DNA of 29,115 nucleotides from Solibacillus silvestris_B (GCF_051967575.1 NZ_JBQCJW010000039.1:1-29115); one strand, 5' to 3'. Positions 8,009 through 15,340 are shown, numbered from the stretch's first letter. Made by a program: numbers and translations. Notes: generated by a model not told the origin, from the letters alone.

Positions 8009-8200
8009 CTATAGTTTTAATTTCAAACCCACATGCGTAGCCTTAAAGCCTAACCGTTCATAAAATCTTAATGTATCCGGTCTTTCTTTATCAGTTGTCA
8101 ATTGCACTAAATGACAGCCGCGCTCCTCTGCCCGACGAATCCTATCCACAAGCAAAGGGAGATGGAGAGAATAAATATGAGTATCACTTGCTATGAAGCC
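8009..8200 (-). pseudogene. C-terminal remnant of a GNAT acetyltransferase
   Basis: The minus-strand frame ending with TAG at 8009-8011 is open for 71 codons to a TAA at 8222. Its last 50 codons match the C-terminal half of GNAT N-acetyltransferases: LLVDRIRRAEERGCHLVQLT, then TDKERPDTLRFYERLGFKAT. The acetyl-CoA loop (R/Q-x-x-G-x-G/A) and the N-terminal half are missing and no start with an RBS exists, so only a decayed piece is left. Confidence 0.7.
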
Positions 8201-8364
8201 GATACAGAGTATATACGTTATTTAGCACAAATAGAAAGGAATATGCGGAAAATGCAGTAAAGTTTTAATAAAAGATTTTATAATAAAAACAACGAGCATC
8301 CTTATTGGAAATTGATCCTTAGGGGCAAGAAAGTTTATGGTGTTTATTTTTAGGAGGAATTCGT

Positions 8365-9279
8365 TTGAATCTTAATCAAAAAGCGATTGAATTGCTGGAG
8401 GAAAATCAGTATGAAGAATCGTTAATACTATTTAAAAAAGCAGTAGAAATATCAAGGGACATACAATCACTCCATAACTTAGCATGGATTTACTGCAACG
8501 AAGAAGATGATGATATAAGTGCTCTCCCCTTATTAACGGAAACAATAAATTTGAACCCGAAATCGCATTTTCCTTATAATTTGCTGGGAGAGGTTTATTG
8601 TAGACAAGGGAACTGGGCATCCGCAAAGGATATATTAGAAAAGGCTATTTCGCTCCAACCGACAAAAACTGCTTACTATAATTTAGCGGTTGCCAATTAT
8701 CATCTTGGGAACATAGAAAATGCTTCTAAATACTTTTTATTTGCCTCAGAACCATCTGACTATGCCATGTATAGCCATATAAAGTGTTTGATTGAATTAG
8801 GTAATAATAGTGAGGCAAAACGTCAGCTCGATACATTTTCTGATGAGCATGATGAATTTGTCGGGGAAGTGGATGTAGCAGATTTGTATGTAGAATTAAA
8901 CTATTACAAAGATGCGATAAAATGGTTTGAAAAAGGCTGGAATAGTTATTGGAAACAGCCGAGTTGGATTAGTCGATATATCTATTCATTGCTAAAAATA
9001 AACAAGCCTATCCGGTCTCAAGAACTGTTGAATGAAGCAATTAAAGGAAAAACAGAAGAAATTAAAGATGCATACGATGAAGAATGCGATGAAAATTGGA
9101 CAGAGAGCGATAAACAAGCCTATATTAAAGAACTGCTTGATGAAAAGAATGAATATGAGCAAATGATTGAAAAAATCCTGTTTGGCTATGTCCCGACTTT
9201 GGATTTTAAACCATCTATCCAAAAAGCCTGTTATCTTTTTGGCTGCAATCGCCATAGTCACACCGAATATACCGGATAA
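8365..9279 (+). CDS. Tetratricopeptide repeat protein
   Basis: 304 residues from a TTG at 8365 with TAGGAGG 8 nt upstream. At least five TPR-like helix pairs are visible: AIELLEENQYEESLILFKKA (about 7-26), HNLAWIYCNEEDDDISALPL (37-56), YNLLGEVYCRQGNWASAKDI (71-90), YYNLAVANYHLGNIENASKY (104-123) and VADLYVELNYYKDAIKWFEK (171-190). TPR proteins are protein-interaction scaffolds in the cytoplasm. The last 70 residues are charged and helical, ending in a Cys/His-containing tail (YLFGCNRHSHTEY). No signal peptide or DNA-binding domain, so it is not a typical Rap phosphatase. Partner unknown; it stands alone. Confidence 0.85.
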   Translation: MNLNQKAIELLEENQYEESLILFKKAVEISRDIQSLHNLAWIYCNEEDDDISALPLLTETINLNPKSHFPYNLLGEVYCRQGNWASAKDILEKAISLQPTKTAYYNLAVANYHLGNIENASKYFLFASEPSDYAMYSHIKCLIELGNNSEAKRQLDTFSDEHDEFVGEVDVADLYVELNYYKDAIKWFEKGWNSYWKQPSWISRYIYSLLKINKPIRSQELLNEAIKGKTEEIKDAYDEECDENWTESDKQAYIKELLDEKNEYEQMIEKILFGYVPTLDFKPSIQKACYLFGCNRHSHTEYTG

Positions 9280-9536
9280 TGACTTTTAGAAATCTTATTT
9301 ATTGGTTTACTAATCTTGTTTTATTAATTGACACGTTGTTAATTCAAAACTCTATAGTTTCAGCTACATTAAGGGAACAACTGAAAATTGTTTACGCAGA
9401 AGTTTATAAGAAGCAATGGATTTTATAATTTCAAATGCTCAATTTGATGAAAGAAAATTAACCAGTGACTATTTACAAGGCAAAAACCCCTTGCACCTTC
9501 AGTTATTATGCCGATGGATGCAGGGGATTTTATTGT
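9280..9536. other. Intergenic region with weak hairpin
   Basis: No convincing gene. CCCCTTGCA (9487-9495) and TGCAGGGG (9519-9526) can pair over a 23-nt loop before a T-rich stretch, a possible weak terminator. A 61-codon plus-strand frame from 9416 has no RBS and no recognisable content. Confidence 0.35.
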
Positions 9537-9689
9537 TTATTTTACTGGATGGGTATTGTCTTCTTTTATCGAATGGAGTATATACTCTTCAGGTTCATTG
9601 ACTTTCCCTTCAGCTGATACGGAATAACCGATTGTGCTAATAGCAACTATTAAGAAGTAATCCTATTAAACTTATTCTTCCTTTTTCAC
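9537..9689 (-). pseudogene. Frameshifted small secreted protein remnant
   Basis: A GTG at 9689 follows GAGGAGATTTGCT, a good RBS, and begins VKKEE, but hits a stop at once. The other two frames continue a signal-peptide-like sequence (RISLIGLLL, then FLIVAISTIGYSVSA) and then EGKVNEPEEYILHSIKEDNT to a TAA at 9537. Two small indels would restore one protein of about 50 residues with a cleavable signal. Family unknown. Confidence 0.4.
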
Positions 9690-9799
9690 AGCAAATCTCC
9701 TCGTATATTAAATTCAGTATAATCTAACCTGAATATAATCGCTAAGTTACAATATTATGGAATTTCGATTACTTTATGCTGTTTTCCTGTTAAATAGTG

Positions 9800-11065
9800 C
9801 TATTCCATGACATTTGTCGGTGTTGCAGCCTTCACAATAATCACACTGTCATATGCTTCGTTAGGTATCATTTCAATAGTATAAAACTTTTTTAAAGTTT
9901 TGTACCACCCACGGAAGTCATCCCCGATATTCGCCATTTTTTGTTTCCTTGAGATGATATCCAATAACTCACTCGACTTACTCGCTTTTTCAAAATCAAC
10001 ATAGAAAACATTTGGCTCCACATCACTGAATGCATCAACTAAATCATTGCGATTCTCGAGTGTATGAATTTGCCGTTCACCGGATCCGCCATTTTTCGCC
10101 TGGAACTCGCTGGTCATAAAATCAGTACCAATTGCAAAGTATTTTTCGCCATATAACTCATCTAAATAATTTCCCATCGATTTGTAGCCAGCCAACGATG
10201 CAGACGTTTTTTCAATATGGCCATTATGACCCGTAACGAATATGTTATCGTGGCCTCGCTCTGCTTCAAATTCAGCAATCCATTGTAAATTATCCGTCAA
10301 ATATTGATCACGAAGTTTCGTATAATTTGCTTCATTTAAAAATAGCTGTGTACGCTGTTTCAGGATTTCCGCATATTGTAAAGCAAAGAGATAGGATTCC
10401 TTAGACGACTGATCCACGTACTTCACTTCATTTGTTTGCATGTCTAAAATGATAGTGTCTATTGTTTTATCGATTCCGTTCAATTGCTTCATTGTCAGTT
10501 TACGCATTGTATCATTTGAAACATGCTCCAGCTGTGAGGCGTATTTTTTGAATGCCTTTGCATTAACAACGCTATAATAGTCAAGCACGCCTTTTTTACT
10601 GTAGTCATAGCGTTGCATATCATTTCCATAAAAGTAAACTTTACGGTCACCCTCCACTTTCGTGTTATAATCATGCATCCATTGAACAAGATTGATCATC
10701 TGTTCCGTTTTATAAATACTATAATCAAGAGTGTTCACAGCATCTTCTGCCGTACCAACACCATTTAAAATGAATTGATTGATTTGCTGTCCGCCTCCAA
10801 AATCGCCTTCCAAGACAAAAACACGGACATTTTCTTTTTTCACCAATACTTCAAAAACATCCTTTTTCAGCTCTTGAAATTCGATATTCCCATGTGTTGC
10901 CTCACCTAATCCAATCACCTTTACGCCATCCGGGATTTCGATTTCTTCAATGGTTGATATATATTGGTCCGCTTCATCAAGTGCTTCTGCAGTCCCGCAT
11001 CCAAATAATAAAATAAATAGAGAAAATGCTCCAATCAATAAAGAACTTTTTTTCAAAAAATTCAT
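9800..11065 (-). CDS. Erythromycin esterase-like lipoprotein
   Basis: 421 residues. The N-terminus is a lipoprotein signal: MNFLKK, a hydrophobic stretch and the lipobox LFGC with Cys23, so the product should be anchored outside the membrane. The body fits the erythromycin esterase (Ere) superfamily: GLGEATHGN (52-60, with Glu55 and His58), VFVLEGDFG (82-90, Glu86), YGNDMQRYD (146-154), LRDQYLTDNLQWI (251-263) and VTGHNGHIEK (277-286, His280 and His283). Ere enzymes hydrolyse the macrolactone ring of macrolides, but many chromosomal members have no proven drug substrate. Its monocistronic setting gives no clue. Whether it protects against macrolides or hydrolyses another ester is open. Confidence 0.85.
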   Translation of the reverse strand: MNFLKKSSLLIGAFSLFILLFGCGTAEALDEADQYISTIEEIEIPDGVKVIGLGEATHGNIEFQELKKDVFEVLVKKENVRVFVLEGDFGGGQQINQFILNGVGTAEDAVNTLDYSIYKTEQMINLVQWMHDYNTKVEGDRKVYFYGNDMQRYDYSKKGVLDYYSVVNAKAFKKYASQLEHVSNDTMRKLTMKQLNGIDKTIDTIILDMQTNEVKYVDQSSKESYLFALQYAEILKQRTQLFLNEANYTKLRDQYLTDNLQWIAEFEAERGHDNIFVTGHNGHIEKTSASLAGYKSMGNYLDELYGEKYFAIGTDFMTSEFQAKNGGSGERQIHTLENRNDLVDAFSDVEPNVFYVDFEKASKSSELLDIISRKQKMANIGDDFRGWYKTLKKFYTIEMIPNEAYDSVIIVKAATPTNVME

Positions 11066-11161
11066 TTTGTAACCCCCATATTATTTAATATTTTTACGGC
11101 CAAGATAGATAGACTTTTGCTGAACATGTTTTTTTAAATATGACATTATGGCGTTCTCGTA

Positions 11162-11728
11162 TTACTGCTCTCTTAGCATGGAATATTTTCGGTAAACTTT
11201 ATAGAAACTGCTGCCAAAGAAAATCGTCATTAGAGCAGGACATGACCTTAAAAGGGCAAATGGCGTTTCAAATAAAAAAGCTTTCCAAAATAATGCACCT
11301 TTCATACTCCAAAGACCTTCCGTTAAATATAAGCCCGAATCTTTGTAAATCATATAAGAAATAAGAAAAGATACTACAGTTAAACTAGATGTATAATTCA
11401 TCACTCTTTTATAATAATTACTCTCGGATTGACGATCTGAATAGAGGTCATTTTGAGCATCAGCTTCTTTTTGCCAATACTGTAAACCACGCTGGTACCC
11501 CTTTATACAGCTCCATCCAAAATCCTCATACATCTCTTTGTAGTCTTCGAACTTTTCCTTTGGTAAATAATCCTGATAATCAAGTCGCATCACATATCGC
11601 TTGTCAGTCTTTTCGAACGTATATATCCCTAATCCACTAATATTCGTACACCGAAAGCCGCTTTGTAATTGCTTGTTCAGCCACTTTTCTTCTTTTTCAA
11701 TATCAAAAAAGCTCTTAATTTTTATCAT
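11162..11728 (-). CDS. DUF2812 membrane protein, partner of PadR regulator
   Basis: 188 residues. The N-terminal half is a soluble alpha/beta region typical of DUF2812 (SFFDIEKEEKWLNKQLQSGF, RYVMRLDYQDYLPKEKFEDY, DFGWSCIKGYQRGLQYW). The C-terminal half has two hydrophobic segments at about 113-130 and 148-172. It overlaps the end of the PadR gene by 14 nt, so both are made together. PadR-DUF2812 pairs are common in Firmicutes; the DUF2812 protein is thought to be a membrane sensor or stress protein, but its function is not known. Confidence 0.85.
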   Translation of the reverse strand: MIKIKSFFDIEKEEKWLNKQLQSGFRCTNISGLGIYTFEKTDKRYVMRLDYQDYLPKEKFEDYKEMYEDFGWSCIKGYQRGLQYWQKEADAQNDLYSDRQSESNYYKRVMNYTSSLTVVSFLISYMIYKDSGLYLTEGLWSMKGALFWKAFLFETPFALLRSCPALMTIFFGSSFYKVYRKYSMLREQ

Positions 11729-12032
11729 TCAAATCACTTCCTTCATAAAGGGATAGAATATGCTCTAATCTGTTTTGTTCCATTTTTAAAATTGCCCTTC
11801 CTTCTTCCGTGATCATATACACTTTTCTCCGGCCTTCTTCACCAACAGGTTCAATCCAGCCATGCTTATTCAAATTTTCAATCGCACCGTATAATGTACC
11901 TGCTGCTAAAATTACCATACCGTTACTCATCTGTTCGATTTTCTGCATTGCGGCATAACCGTGAAGCGGCTCACGCAGAGCTAATAAAATATAATGCATC
12001 GTTTCAGACAACGGCAATAACTTATGTTTCAT
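11715..12032 (-). CDS. PadR-family transcriptional regulator
   Basis: 105 residues, the usual size of short PadR-s2 regulators. The winged helix is plain: ETMHYILLALREPLHGYAAM, QKIEQMSNGMVILAAGTLYG, AIENLNKHGWIEPVGEEGRR and KVYMITEEGRAIL, followed by a short C-terminal dimerisation helix. The ATG follows GAGGTTGAGGAT. Such proteins usually repress their own operon and release DNA on ligand binding or partner interaction. Four near-palindromic AGTTCAAC sites directly upstream (12050-12108) are probable operators. Confidence 0.92.
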   Translation of the reverse strand: MKHKLLPLSETMHYILLALREPLHGYAAMQKIEQMSNGMVILAAGTLYGAIENLNKHGWIEPVGEEGRRKVYMITEEGRAILKMEQNRLEHILSLYEGSDLNDKN

Positions 12033-12049
12033 ATCCTCAACCTCTATTC

Positions 12050-12108
12050 AGTTCGACTATATAGTTCAACTTAATAATAAATTAATACAGTTCAACTGAA
12101 TAGTCAAC
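12050..12108. promoter_or_regulatory. Putative PadR operator: four AGTTCAAC sites
   Basis: AGTTCGAC (12050), AGTTCAAC (12063), AGTTCAAC (12089) and AGTCAAC (12102) form two pairs, each with 13-bp spacing, the pairs 39 bp apart. AGTTCAACT is itself a palindrome around its central base. The block is just upstream of the padR RBS and contains TTGACT/TTGAAC -35-like hexamers on the minus strand, so binding would block transcription. Confidence 0.6.
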
Positions 12109-12176
12109 TACATTTTTAAAATTGGTCTGAAGCATTTGTTGAAAAAAGCCCGAATTTAGAGGAAAGACCAATATAA

Positions 12177-12212
12177 AAAGTCGCTTTCCTTACATTAGGA
12201 AAAGCGACTTTT
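12177..12212. terminator. Bidirectional terminator-like hairpin
   Basis: AAAAGTCGCTTTCC / GGAAAAGCGACTTTT with a short loop, symmetric A and T runs on both sides. It separates the padR regulatory region from the decayed region to its right. Confidence 0.7.
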
Positions 12213-12357
12213 GTATCGTCTTATTTAATTAAACGGTTCGATTATTGAGATCTTTTTATAAAACAGCATTTATGCGTTTAGTGCAAAATAAAAAGGGAGC
12301 ATAATGCAACGGGAAATTCCAGCACTATGCTTCCTTATAAGCGCAAAAAAATATCAT

Positions 12358-12433
12358 TGTAGACACCCTTCAAATCTACCAGCCTTCTAATTGACATAAA
12401 AGTCGATTAGGAGGAATTGAAGGGATGCCTACA
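12358..12433 (+). promoter_or_regulatory. 76-nt hairpin that buries a ribosome binding site
   Basis: Outer arms TGTAGACACCCTTCAA (12358-12373) and TTGAAGGGATGCCTACA (12417-12433) pair with one mismatch and one bulge. Inner arms CCTTCTAATTGAC (12383-12395) and GTCGATTAGGAGG (12402-12414) pair fully if two G-U pairs are allowed, over a 6-nt loop. The RBS AGGAGG (12409-12414) and the ATG (12425) of the following broken ORF are both inside the stem. Confidence 0.55.
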
Positions 12434-12616
12434 CTAATGCAAATCCATCATATCAAATTTTAAGAGGATAAAATCAAGAATGTCTAATACAAGGGAAGCA
12501 TCAAATTTATATATATTGGCCGTGTACCTTTAGTCACTTTGTTTGATAATTTATTATCTGCTGTAGAACTAATGAAGGAAAAAAGTGATCGAAACTTAGT
12601 GAAGCAATGCCATTAA
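12425..12616 (+). pseudogene. Small ORF with two in-frame stops
   Basis: From ATG 12425 (AGGAGG 10 nt upstream) a single frame gives MPTLMQIHHIKF, TAA, EDKIKNV, TAA, then YKGSIKFIYIGRVPLVTLFD and NLLSAVELMKEKSDRNLVKQ to a final TAA at 12614. The frame is kept across both stops, which fits a gene of about 63 codons silenced by two nonsense changes. I do not recognise the protein. The RBS-burying hairpin just upstream recalls the leaders of small transposase genes, but the protein does not look like an IS200/IS605 transposase. Confidence 0.45.
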
Positions 12617-12778
12617 ATATATTATTAGCAATGAACAGTTATATGTGCTTGACTGTCTGATTCTAATTTACTTTGTAGTTACTTATTATTATCAACAGGT
12701 ATTATCCTTCGATTAACCTTTTTATTTATCGTTTAAACTAATGTTGTAAAAGTTATTGCGCCTTAACATTACTACCAT

Positions 12779-13132
12779 TCAGCATTGGCAAACCATTAAA
12801 ATATTCCCATCTGGATCTTTGAAATTAAAATAATGGTTATGTTCAATCTCTGTAATCAAATTAACACCCTTGTTACTCATAAATTGAAATGCCTCTTTGA
12901 TGTTTTTTGTATTCAAATGAAATGCTGGTGTTTTAAATATTTTTTCCTCTGAATAAATTTTACTGTCTAGCACAATTCCTGTACCTTCCATAGGTATAAC
13001 ATAAAGATGACCAAACATTATTTCCTCCTCATTTTTAACTCCTAAAATATCACAGTACCAATCCCTCGAATCTTCTATATTGCTCACTGGGATAAATACA
13101 GTACCAATCTGGTTTAAGATAGGATTAGCCAT
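12779..13132 (-). CDS. VOC (glyoxalase/bleomycin-resistance) family protein
   Basis: 117 residues from an ATG at 13132 with AAAAGGGGTGG 4 nt upstream; the frame is open to 13162 but has no RBS there. It is a single vicinal-oxygen-chelate domain made of two beta-alpha-beta-beta-beta halves: IGTVFIPVSNIEDSRDWYCD-ILG in the first, FHLNTKNIKEAFQFMSNKG and NFKDPDGNILMV in the second. Such proteins dimerise and may bind a metal and a small ligand; members include glyoxalases, dioxygenases and drug-binding proteins. Nothing in the neighbourhood indicates a substrate. Confidence 0.85.
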   Translation of the reverse strand: MANPILNQIGTVFIPVSNIEDSRDWYCDILGVKNEEEIMFGHLYVIPMEGTGIVLDSKIYSEEKIFKTPAFHLNTKNIKEAFQFMSNKGVNLITEIEHNHYFNFKDPDGNILMVCQC

Positions 13133-13185
13133 AAAACCACCCCTTTTAAATTCTGCGTTCAATAAACATTCGACATATTTAATGT

Positions 13186-13238
13186 GAAATCCCTTCTTTT
13201 TAAAGATTTAAAATTCCGGCTCACCTTTTTATAAAAAT
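13186..13238. repeat. 55-bp repeat, copy 1 (terminator-derived)
   Basis: This segment, upstream of the VOC gene, is about 80 percent identical by eye to 15349-15403, which forms the glmS terminator. The shared right half reads AAATTCCGGyTCAyC followed by T-rich sequence and ATAAA. The left arm is diverged here so no stable stem forms. Confidence 0.5.
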
Positions 13239-13356
13239 CGTAACATTATTTTAAAGCTACAAGACGATATAGCTTGGAGAAAAAGCTTGAACAACAACAT
13301 TTCGCAAACCCTTATTTTACGATAAATAAAAACAATCTATTTTGAAAAAGGATTAA

Positions 13357-13509
13357 TCAGGGATTCAAATATTTTTCATCTTGATTATTTCCATAACGTA
13401 AAAAAACCTCACCTGTATCTTTACTCCAAACAGTTTCAAACCTATGTAGATTTCTGGATACGCGTTTATAAATATCCCCTTTTTTATAAGCTTCGGTAGG
13501 TGTAGTTCC
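13357..13509 (-). pseudogene. C-terminal protein fragment
   Basis: A minus-strand frame of about 50 codons ends with TGA at 13357-13359 and reads like real protein (TPTEAYKKGDIYKRVSRNLH, RFETVWSKDTGEVFLRYG). An in-frame TAA lies at its 5' side and there is no start or RBS, so the N-terminal part has been lost. It sits about 11 nt beyond the stop of the small membrane gene at 13520. Family not recognised. Confidence 0.45.
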
Positions 13510-13519
13510 TAATTACTCC

Positions 13520-13810
13520 TTATAATATGTCGTGTGCCTTCATTTTGAGTAGCTCTTTTTCTTGCTTGATTTTAAATGCTTTTCTTCCTTGTACCCATTG
13601 GCCTAGAAGAAAGACAAGTCCAAAAGCCATAATCAGAATTTGCGATAAAACTGTATCATCCGTTGTAAAAAGTATTGTTCCTCTCCATATGACAAAGGCA
13701 GCGGGTAACAATGCACCCCAAAACATATGACGACGGCTGGCTAAAAAGTATTGACTGCCTAAACAAATAGCAATAATTAATACATTTGTAATATCACCAA
13801 ATCCAAACAT
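13520..13810 (-). CDS. Small membrane protein paired with DUF2089 regulator
   Basis: 96 residues with three hydrophobic segments at about 7-23 (NVLIIAICLGSQYFLAS), 29-48 (MFWGALLPAAFVIWRGTILF) and 55-75 (TVLSQILIMAFGLVFLLGQW), then a basic helical cytoplasmic tail. The start codon overlaps the stop of the upstream regulator as TAATG, so the two are coupled. No functional motif. By analogy with other small regulator/membrane protein pairs it may be the sensor or the effector; this is inference. Confidence 0.75.
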   Translation of the reverse strand: MFGFGDITNVLIIAICLGSQYFLASRRHMFWGALLPAAFVIWRGTILFTTDDTVLSQILIMAFGLVFLLGQWVQGRKAFKIKQEKELLKMKAHDIL

Positions 13811-14109
13811 TAACTTTCATTCCTTTCTTTTTTATATTTTTCAATAATCAATTTTGCTTCTTCTAATTCAATACGGTCATCTATAACAAGCTGTTTTACA
13901 AACTGAATAAAGTCTTCATTTTCCGTTTCATCACTCAATTTAATTTTTTCGATTAAACGATCAAGCTTGATTCTTACAGTTGGATAAGACACCTCGTAAA
14001 GCTTTGCAACTTCCTTTAATGATCCTGAATGAATGACAAATTTTTTAATAAATTCTAAATCCTCTTTTTCTAATGCATAAATCCAACTTGGAACATCTTT
14101 ACTCTCCAT
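13810..14109 (-). CDS. DUF2089-type HTH regulator
   Basis: 99 residues. The N-terminal 60 match the HTH of DUF2089 proteins: PSWIYALEKEDLEFIKKFVI, then HSGSLKEVAKLYEVSYPTVR and IKLDRLIEKIKL, where SLKEVAKLYEVSYPTVR is the helix-turn-helix. The zinc-ribbon found at the start of longer DUF2089 proteins is absent. The C-terminal 35 residues are an acidic amphipathic helix. The ATG follows GGAGGGTGTGG. It is co-translated with a small membrane protein and divergent from a cold-shock-domain gene. Tandem AACTTTATTT repeats in the shared upstream region may be its operator. Confidence 0.8.
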   Translation of the reverse strand: MESKDVPSWIYALEKEDLEFIKKFVIHSGSLKEVAKLYEVSYPTVRIKLDRLIEKIKLSDETENEDFIQFVKQLVIDDRIELEEAKLIIEKYKKERNES

Positions 14110-14124
14110 TCCACACCCTCCAAT

Positions 14125-14191
14125 TTAACTTAACTTAATTTAACATTAATATATTTATAAATAAAATTCAACTTTATTTTAACTTTATTTA
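14125..14191. promoter_or_regulatory. Tandem AACTT-type repeats between divergent genes
   Basis: TTAACT occurs at 14125 and 14130 with TTAACA at 14140, and an 11-bp tandem repeat AACTTTATTTT / AACTTTATTTA lies at 14170-14191. One-helical-turn spacing fits a row of regulator sites. The region is very AT-rich, so low complexity is an alternative. Confidence 0.35.
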
Positions 14192-14197
14192 GTTTTA

Positions 14198-14437
14198 ATG
14201 AGATATAACATTAAAGGGGTCTGTAAAATTTTCCATGAAGAAGAGGGTTGGGGTTGGGGATGGATTTCAATTGAAGGTGAGGATGATGTATGGGTACACT
14301 TTAGCAGTATTCAAATGGATGGTTTTAAATCACTTACTAAAAGTGACGTAGTATCGTTTGACCTTGAAGAAAATTTAAATTTAAAAGAACAGTCACGTCG
14401 AGCTATAAATGTTAAGAAACTTGTTAAATTTAAATAA
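14198..14437 (+). CDS. Cold-shock-domain-like protein
   Basis: 79 residues with the order of a CspA-type OB fold: GVCKIFHEEEGWGWGWISIE (7-26) aligns with the KWFNxxKGFGFI strand pair, and DDVWVHFSSIQMDGFKSL (29-46) with the DVFVHFSAI RNP2 region, ending with RRAINVKKL. The RNP1 motif reads GWGWGW instead of KGFGFI; aromatic positions are kept as Trp. Cold-shock proteins bind single-stranded RNA or DNA as chaperones. No Shine-Dalgarno is visible before the ATG at 14198, unusual for this genome; the start is supported by alignment with the family. Divergent from the DUF2089 operon. Confidence 0.75.
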   Translation: MRYNIKGVCKIFHEEEGWGWGWISIEGEDDVWVHFSSIQMDGFKSLTKSDVVSFDLEENLNLKEQSRRAINVKKLVKFK

Positions 14438-14539
14438 CAAGTACTTTAGTACAAAAGCATTTCAAAACGTCCCCAAACATGAACCGCTTTGGGAAGGGTT
14501 TTAAATCTATATAAGTCTTACTTTAAGAATTATTATTCA

Positions 14540-14567
14540 TTGAATATTCAGTATTCTTAAGTATAAT
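14540..14567 (+). promoter_or_regulatory. SigA promoter of the small secreted protein
   Basis: TTGAAT (14540-14545), 16-bp spacer, TATAAT (14562-14567), 36 nt before the start codon at 14604. A TA dinucleotide run follows the -10. Confidence 0.7.
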
Positions 14568-14603
14568 ATATATATATATATAATTATTGGAAAGGGGATA
14601 TAG

Positions 14604-14999
14604 ATGAAAAAGAAATTAAGTGTATTTTTACTATTAACAATATTGGCTTGTGGTATTTTTTCATTTTCAAATAATTCTTATGCAGTGATACAGGAGAAAG
14701 AATTAATAGACGGCTTTCATTCTACGGAGTTTCAAACTGAAACAATTGTAGATTTTCAAGGTATTTCCTACTTAACTACGAAAGAATATTTACAAAAACC
14801 TTCTGGATTACCTATTTATAAAACTAAATTATTTTATGCCGATTTCCGTGAAGCACCCGAGTTTATCGAATTTACAAAAGATGTTGAAGGACATTTGTAT
14901 AAAGGTACTCTAGAATTATATCAAACCGAAAAAGATATTGCTGCCTGGAAAGCTATGTATAGGGGGATAATCTCCAAAGTCGAATCGTCTAACGAATAA
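14604..14999 (+). CDS. Small secreted protein of unknown function
   Basis: 131 residues with a clear signal peptide (MKKKLSVFLLLTILACGIF, cleavage probably after NNSYA at residue 27; the Cys at 16 is too early for a usual lipobox). The mature part of about 100 residues is acidic and beta-rich, with LIDGFHSTEFQTETIVDFQG and GHLYKGTLELYQTEKDI. No known domain. The ATG has GGAAAGGGGAT upstream, with a good SigA promoter before it and a terminator behind it, so it is a single-gene unit. Confidence 0.75.
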   Translation: MKKKLSVFLLLTILACGIFSFSNNSYAVIQEKELIDGFHSTEFQTETIVDFQGISYLTTKEYLQKPSGLPIYKTKLFYADFREAPEFIEFTKDVEGHLYKGTLELYQTEKDIAAWKAMYRGIISKVESSNE

Positions 15000-15076
15000 C
15001 AGTTACATTTCATAAAAAATTTATACAAGCTGTATTCAAATAAAGTTCCCAAACAAAAGTTTGAGAATGCACAGAT

Positions 15077-15115
15077 AAAGCACGAACGTTATTAAATCAG
15101 CGTTTCGTGCTTTTT
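15077..15115 (+). terminator. Terminator of the small secreted protein gene
   Basis: AAAGCACGAA ... TTCGTGCTTTTT with an inner ACGTT/AGCGT extension; the T run lies on the plus strand, 78 nt after the stop codon. Confidence 0.8.
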
Positions 15116-15340
15116 CGTATGAACAATGGTTATGCAGCATTTTAAACAGATGGCTTAAGCGTTTGATGCAGCGATGTCTGTACTTTCTTGGCGTCCTCTA
15201 CATCTTGCATAACATTGTGTATATTTCTGATCGTTTTAAATTCGCAGTTTTCTGACGATAACCTCATTAAAATGTTGTTTAATTATACGGCCCTTTAATG
15301 GAATAACTTTATTGTCACTTAACAGGTTCTTAATCTATAT
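15116..15340. other. Intergenic region with a possible minus-strand remnant
   Basis: A minus-strand frame from ATG 15267 to TAA 15142 encodes 41 residues with protein-like content (HNVMQDVEDAKKVQTSLHQ) but no RBS. It is probably a remnant of a longer gene, or chance. Confidence 0.25.

Noticed and set aside
8177..8260. 27-codon plus-strand ORF (MSITCYEADTEYIR) with GGAGAG upstream
   Set aside because: Too short to judge and antisense to the GNAT remnant; no independent support.
11140..11640. Plus-strand ORFs opposite the DUF2812 gene
   Set aside because: Antisense shadows; the minus strand carries a recognisable family with an RBS and operon partner.
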